DNA from: CALBTQ01 sp036725605
Lineage (GTDB): Bacteria > Lernaellota > Lernaellaia > Lernaellales > Lernaellaceae
Direction of reading: 5' to 3'
Length of the DNA: 64,000 bases
Assembly (NCBI GenBank): GCA_036725605.1
Contig: DAIMDW010000016.1
Span: 1-64,000 of the forward strand
Positions 8,921 through 16,717 of the stretch are shown here, in pieces. Numbering within the stretch: position 1 is the stretch's first letter; every line of letters begins with the position of its first letter. Below the pieces are notes generated by a model. It was not told the origin of the DNA and did not search any database. It saw only the letters and a program-made list of their open reading frames with translations. The translations under genes were made by a program, and so were the position numbers.

Positions 8921-9431
8921 CTTCCTGACTTCAACACAATCTTCTTTCACATAATTTTAGGGCTTAAAATTACAGGAGGGCGATTTCGATTTTGGGTGTC
9001 CCGAGAAGAAAACCCGGCGAAATCGAACAACGTTGAAATGGTTTTCCGCGCCGGCTCTGCAAGCCCGCAGGACGCAGGTCAATAGCGCAGGGTTTCAGAG
9101 ATTGTCGATAAATGCGCCGATAGGCGACAAACAGCCCCATCAGGGGCGATAGAGGGTAGCCCGACCCGTAAGCGTCGGGCATTTTTCCCCAAGCTCTACA
9201 CCAAAACGAGAAAATCGACAGTCTCGTCAGCCAACGTTGAAACGGATCTATGCGCCGGCTCTTCAAGCCCGCAGGGCGCAGGTTAGTAGCGAAGGGCGTC
9301 AGCCCTGGTATCAGCTGGAGCAAATTCAAGCAAACCCCTGAAGGGGGTGCAGGTAAGCTCGTTGATGCGAATTAGCGAAGATTCCTCCGCCCCTTCGGGG
9401 CTTATCGGCTCCGGGTGTCCCAATTCGGAAG
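8921..9431. repeat. Non-coding repeat element between 52-bp direct repeats
   Basis: About 511 bp with no credible gene. It holds two related copies of a 65-bp unit starting CAACGTTGAAA (9028-9092 and 9232-9296), a GCCCGAC/GTCGGGC hairpin followed by ATTTTT (9159-9186), and a segment (about 9260-9354) closely matching the element at 46.5 kb, including TAGCGAAGGGC and CCCCTGAA-GGGG. The right end is CCAATTCGGAAGTC, also seen at about 31889 and 32024. Short TGACTTC / GAAGTCA inverted ends may mark its limits. No transposase is nearby, so it would be non-autonomous. Confidence 0.7.
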
Positions 9432-9483
9432 TCATCCTTTTGATTCGCGACAGTGTGGGGCAAGGTGCGGTCCGGACCAATCG
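9432..9483. repeat. 52-bp direct repeat, right copy
   Basis: Partner of 8869-8920 with three substitutions. This copy probably keeps the original junction with the sequence upstream of the sulfatase-like gene. Confidence 0.9.
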
Positions 9484-9536
9484 TTTTACCGAAAAACGCT
9501 TGTTTGCGATCCACGGATGGCTTTTTTGACAGTCAC

Positions 9537-10397
9537 TTATAATCTGAAATGATCCAGCAGTTCGGCGGCCGGCACGAAGTTGAAATCCCGCAGCAGGTGC
9601 GTGATTTTGTATTCCATCGCGCCCAGGCCGAGGTAATGTTTGATGCTCGCCCGGAGGCTCGCCTTGATGCGCGGCTGGCTGGGCACGATCTCCCACGGGT
9701 GGAAGTACACGACCACCGGCGCGCGCTCGTTTTGGTTGATGCGCCGGATGCCGCGTCGGATCATCCAGTACGGATACAGTCGGAAATGCCCGCCGCCGGC
9801 GAAGGGCAGCTTGACGCCGAACATCTTGAGCGTGGCCATCGGCAGTTCCTTGATCAGGCCGCCGGTCCCGCGATCGACGTTGTGCGGATGCCGGAAGGCG
9901 CCGGCGAAGCCGAAGGGCACCAGCCGGCCGGGGTAGAGGCTGGAGTCGTATTCAAAGCCTTCCTCGATCAGCACGTCGAAGGTCCACAGGTTCGATTCGT
10001 TGATCGAGAAACTCGGCGCGCGGAAACCGCGCACGCTGGTGCCGACGGTGTCCTCCAGCAGCCGCTTGGCGGCGCGGATGTCGGCGCGGAATTCGTCGGG
10101 GTGCAGTTTGGTCAGCGGCTCGTGGAAATACCCGTGGCAGGCGACCTCGTGTCCGCTGGCGTGAATGGCGCGCACCAGGCGCGGATGCCGTTTGGCCAGC
10201 CAGCCGAGGGTGAAGAAGGTCGCGCGCACACCGTTTTCTTCCAGCAGGCGCAAAATGCGGTAGGTGGCCTGCGGCGCCACCTCTTCGAGGTTGTCCCACT
10301 GCTCGACCTTGATGTACGGCGAGAAATTGCCGACGTGGAAGTAGTCCTCCACATCGATCGTCAGGGCGTTCACATAGCCGTTTTTCGCCTGGCTCAT
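9537..10397 (-). CDS. XrtA-type polysaccharide deacetylase
   Basis: 286-aa NodB-fold carbohydrate esterase of the DUF3473-containing group usually linked to XrtA/exosortase polysaccharide loci. Landmarks: LTIDVEDYFHV near residue 12 (catalytic Asp and metal Asp), ATFFTLGWLAKRHP, the HGYFHE metal-binding histidines, FRAPSFSI, and VVYFHPWEI near the C-terminal half. It likely removes N-acetyl groups from an extracellular polysaccharide. It is the last gene of the operon; its ATG overlaps the stop of the preceding lipoprotein gene by 4 bp. No exosortase gene is present in the window. Confidence 0.9.
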   Translation of the reverse strand: MSQAKNGYVNALTIDVEDYFHVGNFSPYIKVEQWDNLEEVAPQATYRILRLLEENGVRATFFTLGWLAKRHPRLVRAIHASGHEVACHGYFHEPLTKLHPDEFRADIRAAKRLLEDTVGTSVRGFRAPSFSINESNLWTFDVLIEEGFEYDSSLYPGRLVPFGFAGAFRHPHNVDRGTGGLIKELPMATLKMFGVKLPFAGGGHFRLYPYWMIRRGIRRINQNERAPVVVYFHPWEIVPSQPRIKASLRASIKHYLGLGAMEYKITHLLRDFNFVPAAELLDHFRL

Positions 10398-10924
10398 CGC
10401 GTCAGCCGCACTCCGTCAAGATACAACGTAATTCGTTCGTCGGCGGATTTGAAGTAGAACAGCACCCGTTCCATCCGGGAGAGATCCAACGGTCGTCCGC
10501 CGTTGCCGTTGTGTACCCGCGTCAGTGGAAGTTGCACATGTTGCCGCTCGCCGGTCAGCTCCACGATCGCCTCGAAGCGGTCGATGAACCGCTCCGAGGA
10601 GCCCTGGTCGTCGATGCGCACGAACAGTTCCCTGCCCGCCAGACCGGGTCCCCACACGTCGAACTCGAACCGCGCATAGCGGCTCCAATTCTCCGGAATG
10701 TTCCAAAGCTCCAAAGTCGGGTAGATCCCGGCCGGCATCTCGACCATCAATCCGTATTGACCGACGGCGATAAATTCGTCCGTCCGCTCGATCCAGTATG
10801 GACACCGCCAGGTCAGACGGTCAAGGTCCGATTCGGTTTCAAAGTCGTTTATCATGCGCACCGGCTCGGGCGAGCAGGCGGCCAGGAGGATCAACGGCAG
10901 CAGGAAGAGCGCGAGTCGTTTCAT
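10394..10924 (-). CDS. Lipoprotein with probable carbohydrate-binding-like fold
   Basis: 176-aa lipoprotein: signal peptide with lipobox LAAC (Cys17), then a single all-beta-looking domain. The pattern INDFETESDLDRLTW near the start and ITLYLDGVRL at the end resembles jelly-roll carbohydrate-binding modules, but I infer this from pattern only. Start ATG overlaps the stop of the metallophosphoesterase gene (ATGA) and its own stop overlaps the deacetylase start, so it is translationally coupled to both. Its place beside a polysaccharide deacetylase fits a glycan-binding role. Confidence 0.75.
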   Translation of the reverse strand: MKRLALFLLPLILLAACSPEPVRMINDFETESDLDRLTWRCPYWIERTDEFIAVGQYGLMVEMPAGIYPTLELWNIPENWSRYARFEFDVWGPGLAGRELFVRIDDQGSSERFIDRFEAIVELTGERQHVQLPLTRVHNGNGGRPLDLSRMERVLFYFKSADERITLYLDGVRLTR

Positions 10925-11742
10925 CGTTCGCCCTCCAACAATACGATTTCCGGCGGCCGGCCCAGGCGCAGGGGCAGGATGCTCTCGCCGATGCCGCGCG
11001 TGACGAACATGCGCGTGCCGCCGTCGTCGAACCAGCCGTACAGATACTGCGCGCGGTCGGAGTTGAAGACCCAGCGGAACAGGCCGCGCGGGGCGAGGAT
11101 CTGACCGCCGTGGGTGTCCGCGCCCAGCACGAGGTCCGCGCCGCGCGGGGCGATCAGGCGCAGCGCTTCGGGGTAGTGCGTCAGCACGAGCGAGGGTTTG
11201 TCGGCCGGCAGAAATTTCTCGCAGGTCGGTTTCCATTCGTGGCGTTTGTCGGCGTCCAGCCCGACCAGTTCCACCGCGCCCGCGGCGAGCGTCACGGCCT
11301 CGTTGCGTAAAAAGGTGACCGGCAGATCGGTGCGCAGTTCGCGTTTGCCCGGCACGTGGCAAAAAGCGCAATTGCGGATTTTCCCCTGATAGTCGGCGTC
11401 GCCGAGCACCGCGTAGGCGCCCTTGCGCGCGGGCAGTTGCTTGAGAAGATCGACGCTCGCGTCCACGTTCCCTTCGTACCAGACCAGGTCGCCGCCGATG
11501 ATCAGGTAGTCCGGATCCAGCGTGCGCAGCGTCGCCAGAAAACGCTTGCGGATCGGCCAGCGCGGCGTGACGTGCAGGTCGGCGACGTACACCACGCGCT
11601 CGCCGGCCAGCGCCTCGGCCAGCGGTGCGGGCATCGCGATTTTGGTGATCGTCAAGCGGCGCGGTTCGATCTGCCAGGCGTAGACGAGCACGACCAGGGC
11701 GCACACGGCGAGCAGCAACGCGATGGCGCGCCGGCGCTTCAT
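10921..11742 (-). CDS. Membrane-anchored metallophosphoesterase with altered motifs
   Basis: 273-aa protein: one N-terminal membrane segment, then a calcineurin-like phosphoesterase domain. VVYVADLHV and IIGGDLV match the usual first metal-binding blocks and THYPE a later His. The canonical GNHD is replaced by GDAD and GHTHGGQ by GADTHGGQ, so metal binding may differ. An insertion right after GDAD contains NCAFCH, a CxxCH sequence that can bind haem c in exported proteins. Four-base ATGA overlaps join it to both neighbours. Enzyme activity is plausible, not certain. Confidence 0.8.
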   Translation of the reverse strand: MKRRRAIALLLAVCALVVLVYAWQIEPRRLTITKIAMPAPLAEALAGERVVYVADLHVTPRWPIRKRFLATLRTLDPDYLIIGGDLVWYEGNVDASVDLLKQLPARKGAYAVLGDADYQGKIRNCAFCHVPGKRELRTDLPVTFLRNEAVTLAAGAVELVGLDADKRHEWKPTCEKFLPADKPSLVLTHYPEALRLIAPRGADLVLGADTHGGQILAPRGLFRWVFNSDRAQYLYGWFDDGGTRMFVTRGIGESILPLRLGRPPEIVLLEGER

Positions 11743-13277
11743 GGACTCAGCGTCGCTTTCGCCAGCGAGGAATAATCGCCGCCCGGCATGATCTCGAAGC
11801 CCCGCAGGCGCGCGGTGTGCACGACCACGTTGTCGGCCCACCACAGCGAGACGTACACGCAATCCTCCGCCAGCTTGCGCTGCACGGCGACGAACAGCTC
11901 GCGTCGCCGCGCCGGGTCGAGCGCCAGCCGCGATTCCTCCAGCCATTGGTCGACCTGCGCGTTCACGTACCGCCCGCGGTTGGCTCCGTGCGGCGGCTGC
12001 ATCGAGGAGTGGAAGACGTAAAAGTAATGATCCGGATCGGTCACCCCGACCCAGGTCAGTGTGAAGGTCTGAAAGTTGCCGCTTTTCACGTCCTGAAAAA
12101 ACGTGCCCCATTCCAGGCTACGCCGTTCCAGCGCGACGCCCACCTGCGCCAGTTGCTCGGCCATGACCTCGGCGATGCGCATGCGCAGCTTGTTGGTGCT
12201 GGTTTTGTACGACAGCGTGAAGCGCGGCAGCGGCCCGTCGCCGTCGGGATCGGGGAAACCGGCTTCGTCGAGCAACGCCTTGGCGCGCGCCGGATCGTAC
12301 GCGTAGGTCGGCACGTCGGCGGCGTAGGCCCAGTTGTCCGGCGAGATCAACCCGGTCGCCGGGCGCGCCATGCCGAACAGCAACGCCTTGATGATCCGCT
12401 CGCGGTCGATGGCGTGGGCGATGGCGCGACGCACGCGCACGTCGGAGACGAGCCCTTTTTTATCGGTCAGGTTGAAGCCGAGGTAGCTGTAGTTGATGCC
12501 CGTTTCGCGCCGCACGACGTAGCCGTCCATCTCTTCGAAAAACCGCACGGCGTAGGGCGGCACGGCGTTTTGCACCAGGTCGATATCGCCCTTTTTCAAC
12601 CGCAGCAGCCGGCTGGTGTCGTTGGCCAGCACGACGAACTCCAGCGTCGCGATCGCCGGCGCGCCGCGCCAGTAATCGGGATTGGCCGTCAGCGTGATCA
12701 TCCGCCCGCGCTCGAACGAGGCCAGGCGATAAGGACCGGTGCCGACCGGCTCGGCCTCCAGCGCCGCCGGATCCTGCCGGTGCGCGGGCACCAACGGCCG
12801 GACCATCTTGTCCAGGAACGGCGCAAAGGGCTCGGCGAGCACCAGTTCGACGGTGCGCTCGTCGGGCGTGCGGATTTCCGCGATGCGCTGATACGTGTCC
12901 TGACTCGGACAACCGTTGGCCGGGTCGGCGAGATAACGGAACGTCGCGGCCACGTCCGCGCTGCGCAGCGGTTGGCCGTCGTGCCAGCGCACGTTTTCGC
13001 GCAGCACGAAACGATAGGTGCGCTCGTCTGGTTGACTGTAACTTTCGGCCAGCGCCGGTTCGACGCCGCCGTCGCGCCGCTGACGCAGCAGCCCTTCGTA
13101 GACGAGCGGTACGATGCGCGTGGAATAGGCGTCGGTGGCCAGACGCGGGTCGAGGTTGGTCGGGTTGCCTTCCAGGCCGATGCGCAGCACGCCCGGCCGG
13201 CGGGCGTTATGGCCGTCGCAGGCGGCGAGCAGGGCGATCGTCAGGCAGAGAAAAAAAGAGACGACGCGCGCCGGCAA
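11739..13277 (-). CDS. Peptide/oligopeptide ABC transporter substrate-binding lipoprotein
   Basis: About 512-aa SBP_bac_5 family protein. VLRIGLEGNPTNLDP, then VPLVYEGL and long conserved regions typical of DppA/OppA proteins are present. No ATG suits the start: the TTG at 13277 gives a compact signal peptide ending in lipobox LAAC (Cys20) and avoids overlap with the upstream TPR gene. No permease or ATPase genes are near, so it is an orphan binding protein here. Its stop overlaps the metallophosphoesterase start by 4 bp. It may serve with a transporter elsewhere or as a sensor. Confidence 0.85.
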   Translation of the reverse strand: MPARVVSFFLCLTIALLAACDGHNARRPGVLRIGLEGNPTNLDPRLATDAYSTRIVPLVYEGLLRQRRDGGVEPALAESYSQPDERTYRFVLRENVRWHDGQPLRSADVAATFRYLADPANGCPSQDTYQRIAEIRTPDERTVELVLAEPFAPFLDKMVRPLVPAHRQDPAALEAEPVGTGPYRLASFERGRMITLTANPDYWRGAPAIATLEFVVLANDTSRLLRLKKGDIDLVQNAVPPYAVRFFEEMDGYVVRRETGINYSYLGFNLTDKKGLVSDVRVRRAIAHAIDRERIIKALLFGMARPATGLISPDNWAYAADVPTYAYDPARAKALLDEAGFPDPDGDGPLPRFTLSYKTSTNKLRMRIAEVMAEQLAQVGVALERRSLEWGTFFQDVKSGNFQTFTLTWVGVTDPDHYFYVFHSSMQPPHGANRGRYVNAQVDQWLEESRLALDPARRRELFVAVQRKLAEDCVYVSLWWADNVVVHTARLRGFEIMPGGDYSSLAKATLSP

Positions 13278-13317
13278 ACGACGCGGCCGCGGTGCGACGC
13301 AAGCGGCGCCCGAGCGC

Positions 13318-14247
13318 CTACAGGCCCCGACCGAGATGCATCCCTTCGAGCCGATCCAGCTCCGCCTCTTTGTTTTCGAGGCGTTGGGTGAATTTGTCGG
13401 CCAGAACTTTAAGCTCATCGTCGTCGGGTTCCTTCTTGAGCAGCTTGGTGCAAAGGATCGACGCTTCATCCAGCAGACTGATTTCCAACTCGACGCGCGC
13501 GATCACCGCCGCGGCGTTGAGCTCCTCGATGCCGATGTTGAGCATCTCGCGCCGGCGTTTACGCGAGGCCTTTTCCTCGTCGGTCAATTCGCGCGGCGCG
13601 TTCTCGTCGTTCGCGTCGACGATTTTGTCGGCCTCGGCGTCGATCAGCTCTTCGAGATTCTCCAGCCCGTCGAGCGTGTCGTCGGTGGCTTTGGCGATGC
13701 GCTGACGGTCGTACGCGTTCGTCGAGTCGCCGGCGACGATGTCCTCGATGTTCACCACCGCGTCGATGCGCCCGGCCAGATCGTACAGGTCGAGCTCCTC
13801 CGGGTCCGCGCCCTGTTCGCGCGCCTGCGCCCGTTCGGCTTCGCGGTGCAGTTGCGTGCCGATGTTGCGCATCTCGAAGTCCAGCGGATCTTTGGCGATG
13901 ATCCACGCAAGCAGTTCCTCGGCCTTGTCGTGTTCGCCGACCTTGGCGTACACCTTGGCCAGCGCCTTGGACAACTCGAGGTTGTCGGTGATCACCTGGG
14001 CCACCTGCTCCAGCTCGCGCCGGGCGTCGCTGAGCTTGCCCTGGCGCAGGTACACCTTGCCCAGCACTTCACGGCAGGCGAGGTAGCGCGGAAAAATTTC
14101 CAGCCCGAGCCGGCAGGTTTCGATGCCGTCCTCGAATAGACCGACGCGCCGGTAGCTGTCGGCGAGCGGCGCGTAGACCTTCGCGAACTTATCGCGTTTG
14201 ATCCGCTTGGCGAATTTCTGGATGTTCCTGAGTATCCGCTCTTCCAT
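13318..14247 (-). CDS. TPR-repeat cytoplasmic protein
   Basis: 309-aa protein without signal peptide. The first about 120 residues carry TPR-like helical pairs (FAKVYAPLADSYRRVG, ACREVLGKVYLRQGKL, LSKALAKVYAKVGEHDKAEELL). The middle is acidic, and a later stretch (LNAAAVIARVELEISLLDEASILCTKLL) returns to helical repeats. It probably mediates protein interactions. It lies in the middle of the 16.5-9.5 kb operon, 51 bp after the SRPBCC gene and 40 bp before the substrate-binding lipoprotein. Confidence 0.8.
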   Translation of the reverse strand: MEERILRNIQKFAKRIKRDKFAKVYAPLADSYRRVGLFEDGIETCRLGLEIFPRYLACREVLGKVYLRQGKLSDARRELEQVAQVITDNLELSKALAKVYAKVGEHDKAEELLAWIIAKDPLDFEMRNIGTQLHREAERAQAREQGADPEELDLYDLAGRIDAVVNIEDIVAGDSTNAYDRQRIAKATDDTLDGLENLEELIDAEADKIVDANDENAPRELTDEEKASRKRRREMLNIGIEELNAAAVIARVELEISLLDEASILCTKLLKKEPDDDELKVLADKFTQRLENKEAELDRLEGMHLGRGL

Positions 14248-14298
14248 GGGGCGTCATTCATCCTGTGCGGCGCGGCGCAAACGGCCGGCGCCAACGGG

Positions 14299-14721
14299 TT
14301 ATTTCGATTCGATGCGTTTCTTATAGACGTTGAGCATCTTCGGCAGGTTGACGTCCTGCAGCATCTTGACCACGCTGCCGGGCACCAACAGGCCGAACTC
14401 GATGTCGATTTCATAGGTCACTTCGGTGGTGCCGTTGCCCAGATCCTTCAGCACCCATTGCCCGTCGTTCTTCTTGAAGAAGCCTTTGACCAGCTTCCAC
14501 TTCCAGTACTTGCCGTCCTCGCCCCACAGGTCCAGCGTGTAGCTGATTTCCTTGATCACCTTGACGGTGAATTCGACGCGGACCTTGTCGGGTTTTTCCT
14601 CGAGGATGCGCACGCTCTTGAGTTCGTCGAGGAACTCGGGTTGGCTGCGTACGTCTTTGATGATCTCGTAGCATTTGTCGATCGGCGCATTGACCACAAT
14701 GCTGCGCGCTGTTTTGGGCAT
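14299..14721 (-). CDS. SRPBCC / polyketide-cyclase-like protein
   Basis: 140-aa START-like (SRPBCC) fold. The N-terminus SIVVNAPIDKCYEIIKDV and the later GNGTTEVTYEIDIEFG fit the coenzyme Q-binding/ribosome-association (Coq10/RatA-like) branch, which binds a hydrophobic ligand in a helix-grip cavity. ATG at 14721 is chosen because GGAGG lies just upstream; an ATG six codons earlier lacks one. Ligand unknown. Same operon as the M50 protease gene, 25 bp downstream of its stop. Confidence 0.8.
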   Translation of the reverse strand: MPKTARSIVVNAPIDKCYEIIKDVRSQPEFLDELKSVRILEEKPDKVRVEFTVKVIKEISYTLDLWGEDGKYWKWKLVKGFFKKNDGQWVLKDLGNGTTEVTYEIDIEFGLLVPGSVVKMLQDVNLPKMLNVYKKRIESK

Positions 14722-14746
14722 GAACACCACCTCCTGCATTCAGGGT

Positions 14747-15760
14747 TCAAATGACTTTGACCGGCAGGGGCAAAAAGGTCAACACAAAAATAACCAAACA
14801 CGCCAGCCCCGCCAGCCATCGTCGCCAATTCATCGGACTGCCGATATCGCTCACCGGCGGATGGTCCAACCCGAAGATATACACCAGCAAACCCCAGACC
14901 ACCCACACGGTGCTGGCCGATTCGATTTCGAAAATCATCTGCATCGCAATCTGCGCCAGCAACAGACCGAGAAAAATATTTCTCTCCAGTTTACGGCGGA
15001 CCGGCCGGAAACTCAAGACGATTGCCCAAACGCAAATCGCGACGATCAGCGGGATCTGCAACCAGGTTTTGTACTGCAGATCGCCGAGCACGCCCCAGAA
15101 CACCAGGGCGAGAAAAAACGTGCGCGACACGACGCGGTGCAACGGGCCGAACAGCGCGTAAAACACGTGTCCGCCGTCCAGTTGCCCGGCCATGATCAGG
15201 TTGAGCGACGTGACGAACAAGCCGATCCAACCGGCCATGCCGATCGGATGCAGAAACACGTCGTAGCCGATCGGCAGCGGGCCGATGACCCATTCGCGCA
15301 ACGCGGTGAACAACAGCGATTCGCCGAACTGCAGGCCCAGTCCGTCGGTGGGCACCGGCGCGACGGTCGACAGGTGCAGCCCGACGATCGTCAGCGGCAG
15401 CGCCATGAGCATTCCCGCCAGCGGCCCGGCCGCGCCCACGTCCAGCAGTTGATGCCGGAAGCGGATCGGCTCGCGGATGCGGATGAACGCGCCGAAGGTG
15501 CCCAGCCCGATGGGAAAGGGCGGGGCGGGAATGAACAGCGGCAGCGTGGCGTCCAGCCCGTGCCGGCGACAGGCGAGAAAATGGCCGAGCTCGTGGGCCA
15601 TCAAAATGGCGAGCAGCGCGGCGGGGAAGGTCAGCGCTTCGAACACCTGCCAGTGTCCGGGCAGTTCGGGATCGGCCAGCACCAGTCCGGAAAGGAACGT
15701 GGTGAAGGTCGTCAGCGCCAGCATGCCGATATAAAAACGCGGGTGCCGATGAGGCGGCAC
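14747..15760 (-). CDS. Site-2 protease (M50) family membrane metalloprotease
   Basis: About 337-aa polytopic membrane protease. HELGH in a membrane segment (AHELGHFLACRRHG) supplies the zinc ligands and catalytic Glu; GQLDGGH near residue 210 is the second family motif. It likely cleaves membrane substrates, such as anti-sigma factors, within the bilayer. The start is uncertain: GTG at 15760 keeps the full first membrane helix, while ATG at 15724 would cut into it. A terminator-like hairpin (15733-15763) overlaps this start region, so expression may be attenuated relative to dksA. Confidence 0.8.
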   Translation of the reverse strand: MPPHRHPRFYIGMLALTTFTTFLSGLVLADPELPGHWQVFEALTFPAALLAILMAHELGHFLACRRHGLDATLPLFIPAPPFPIGLGTFGAFIRIREPIRFRHQLLDVGAAGPLAGMLMALPLTIVGLHLSTVAPVPTDGLGLQFGESLLFTALREWVIGPLPIGYDVFLHPIGMAGWIGLFVTSLNLIMAGQLDGGHVFYALFGPLHRVVSRTFFLALVFWGVLGDLQYKTWLQIPLIVAICVWAIVLSFRPVRRKLERNIFLGLLLAQIAMQMIFEIESASTVWVVWGLLVYIFGLDHPPVSDIGSPMNWRRWLAGLACLVIFVLTFLPLPVKVI

Positions 15761-15763
15761 CCG
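15733..15763 (-). terminator. Terminator-like hairpin between dksA and the M50 gene
   Basis: A perfect 9-bp stem (CGGGTGCCG / CGGCACCCG, 15740-15763, 6-base loop) is followed on the minus strand by CGTTTTT. It lies about 80 bp after the dksA stop and covers the start region of the M50 gene, so it may act as an attenuator rather than an operon end. Confidence 0.6.
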
Positions 15764-15843
15764 CCGTTTGATTTGCTTATTGTCGAATCCGGGTGTGGAT
15801 CGAGTTGCGGAAAACGAACCGGCTGGATCGGTGTGCGGCTCGG

Positions 15844-16209
15844 TCAGTCTGCGAACCCCTTCTCGATCTTTTCCTGTTCTTCCTTGCAACGGATGCACAG
15901 CTTGGCGACCGGTCGCGCCTTCAGGCGTTGCGTGCGGATTTCCGAACCGCAATTTTCACAGATGCCGAACGAGCCTTCGTCGATTTTCGCGAGGGTCTTT
16001 TCGATCTTGCTCAGCAGCATGGCCTCGCGGTCGCGCAGCCGCAGGTTGAGCGTCTGATCCGCTTCGGAGCTGGCGATGTCGCCTTCGTCGTTCAGATCGT
16101 CCAGATTCGGATTGGTGATGTTCTCGTAGGTCTTGTTCGCATTGGCAATAATGCGGTCGCGGTCGGCGATCAATTTCTTCTTGATCTCTTCCAGATCGCG
16201 TTTCCTCAT
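15844..16209 (-). CDS. dksA: DksA/TraR-family RNA polymerase-binding protein
   Basis: 121-aa regulator. An N-terminal coiled coil carries the acidic tip (DEGDIASSEADQ), and the C-terminus holds a C4 zinc finger (ICENCGSEI ... KLCIRCKEE, two CxxC pairs). Family members bind the RNA polymerase secondary channel and, with ppGpp, adjust stable-RNA and amino-acid gene transcription. The ATG overlaps the stop of the 113-aa gene upstream (ATGA). It could be a DksA paralog rather than the main DksA; the length is short compared with the 151 residues of the enterobacterial protein. Confidence 0.88.
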   Translation of the reverse strand: MRKRDLEEIKKKLIADRDRIIANANKTYENITNPNLDDLNDEGDIASSEADQTLNLRLRDREAMLLSKIEKTLAKIDEGSFGICENCGSEIRTQRLKARPVAKLCIRCKEEQEKIEKGFAD

Positions 16210-16547
16210 TTTTTTCCTCCCCCACTTTTTGGGATGGATGCTTCCAGAAGCTCGCGTGCTGCTGGCGGCAGATAGATATTGTCAAAGTTATATCGGCTCA
16301 GTTCCTTGGCTAATGCCGCTGTCTTCTCTTTCGGGCCCAATCGCCGGTCGATGATGATCGTATCCACCCCACGAATCCGGCAGGCGCCGCTGGTCGTCTT
16401 CACGTCGCCGGTGGCCAGCTTGTCGTAGCGGATTTCCACCCCGACGGCCGACGCCGCTTTTTCCAGTGCTTCGAGAATGGTTGGTTCTTCGTTGCCGATC
16501 GCTTCCGCGCCGCTTTTTTCAACGGGATCGGCTACCGTGTTTGCCAA
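16206..16547 (-). CDS. Conserved hypothetical protein upstream of dksA
   Basis: 113-aa soluble protein with no recognised domain. The central part (VEIRYDKLATGDVKTTSGACRIRG then VDTIIIDRRLGPKEKT) has the look of a small alpha/beta domain; the C-terminus is Lys/Gly rich. The same kind of gene is often kept beside dksA-like genes in Deltaproteobacteria, as far as I recall, but I cannot confirm it here. Its stop overlaps the dksA ATG by 4 bp, so the two are translationally coupled. It is the first gene of the long minus-strand operon. Confidence 0.75.
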   Translation of the reverse strand: MANTVADPVEKSGAEAIGNEEPTILEALEKAASAVGVEIRYDKLATGDVKTTSGACRIRGVDTIIIDRRLGPKEKTAALAKELSRYNFDNIYLPPAARELLEASIPKSGGGKK

Positions 16548-16717
16548 CTTTTAATCCTCCGCCGGAAAAAAAGGAATGATACATATATACCATGGAAATG
16601 GCCATTGCAAGAGCGCAACGCAAGCGGTTTCGGCACTTTTTTTTCGAACGATAAGCCGTGTTTTTTCACGCGGTTTTTCCTCGTTCGTTCTTGATTGACG
16701 GCGGCGCATTGGGCATC

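Noticed and set aside
8921..9431. Small ORFs suggesting a transposase remnant
   Set aside because: No transposase motif; the frames differ between repeat copies.
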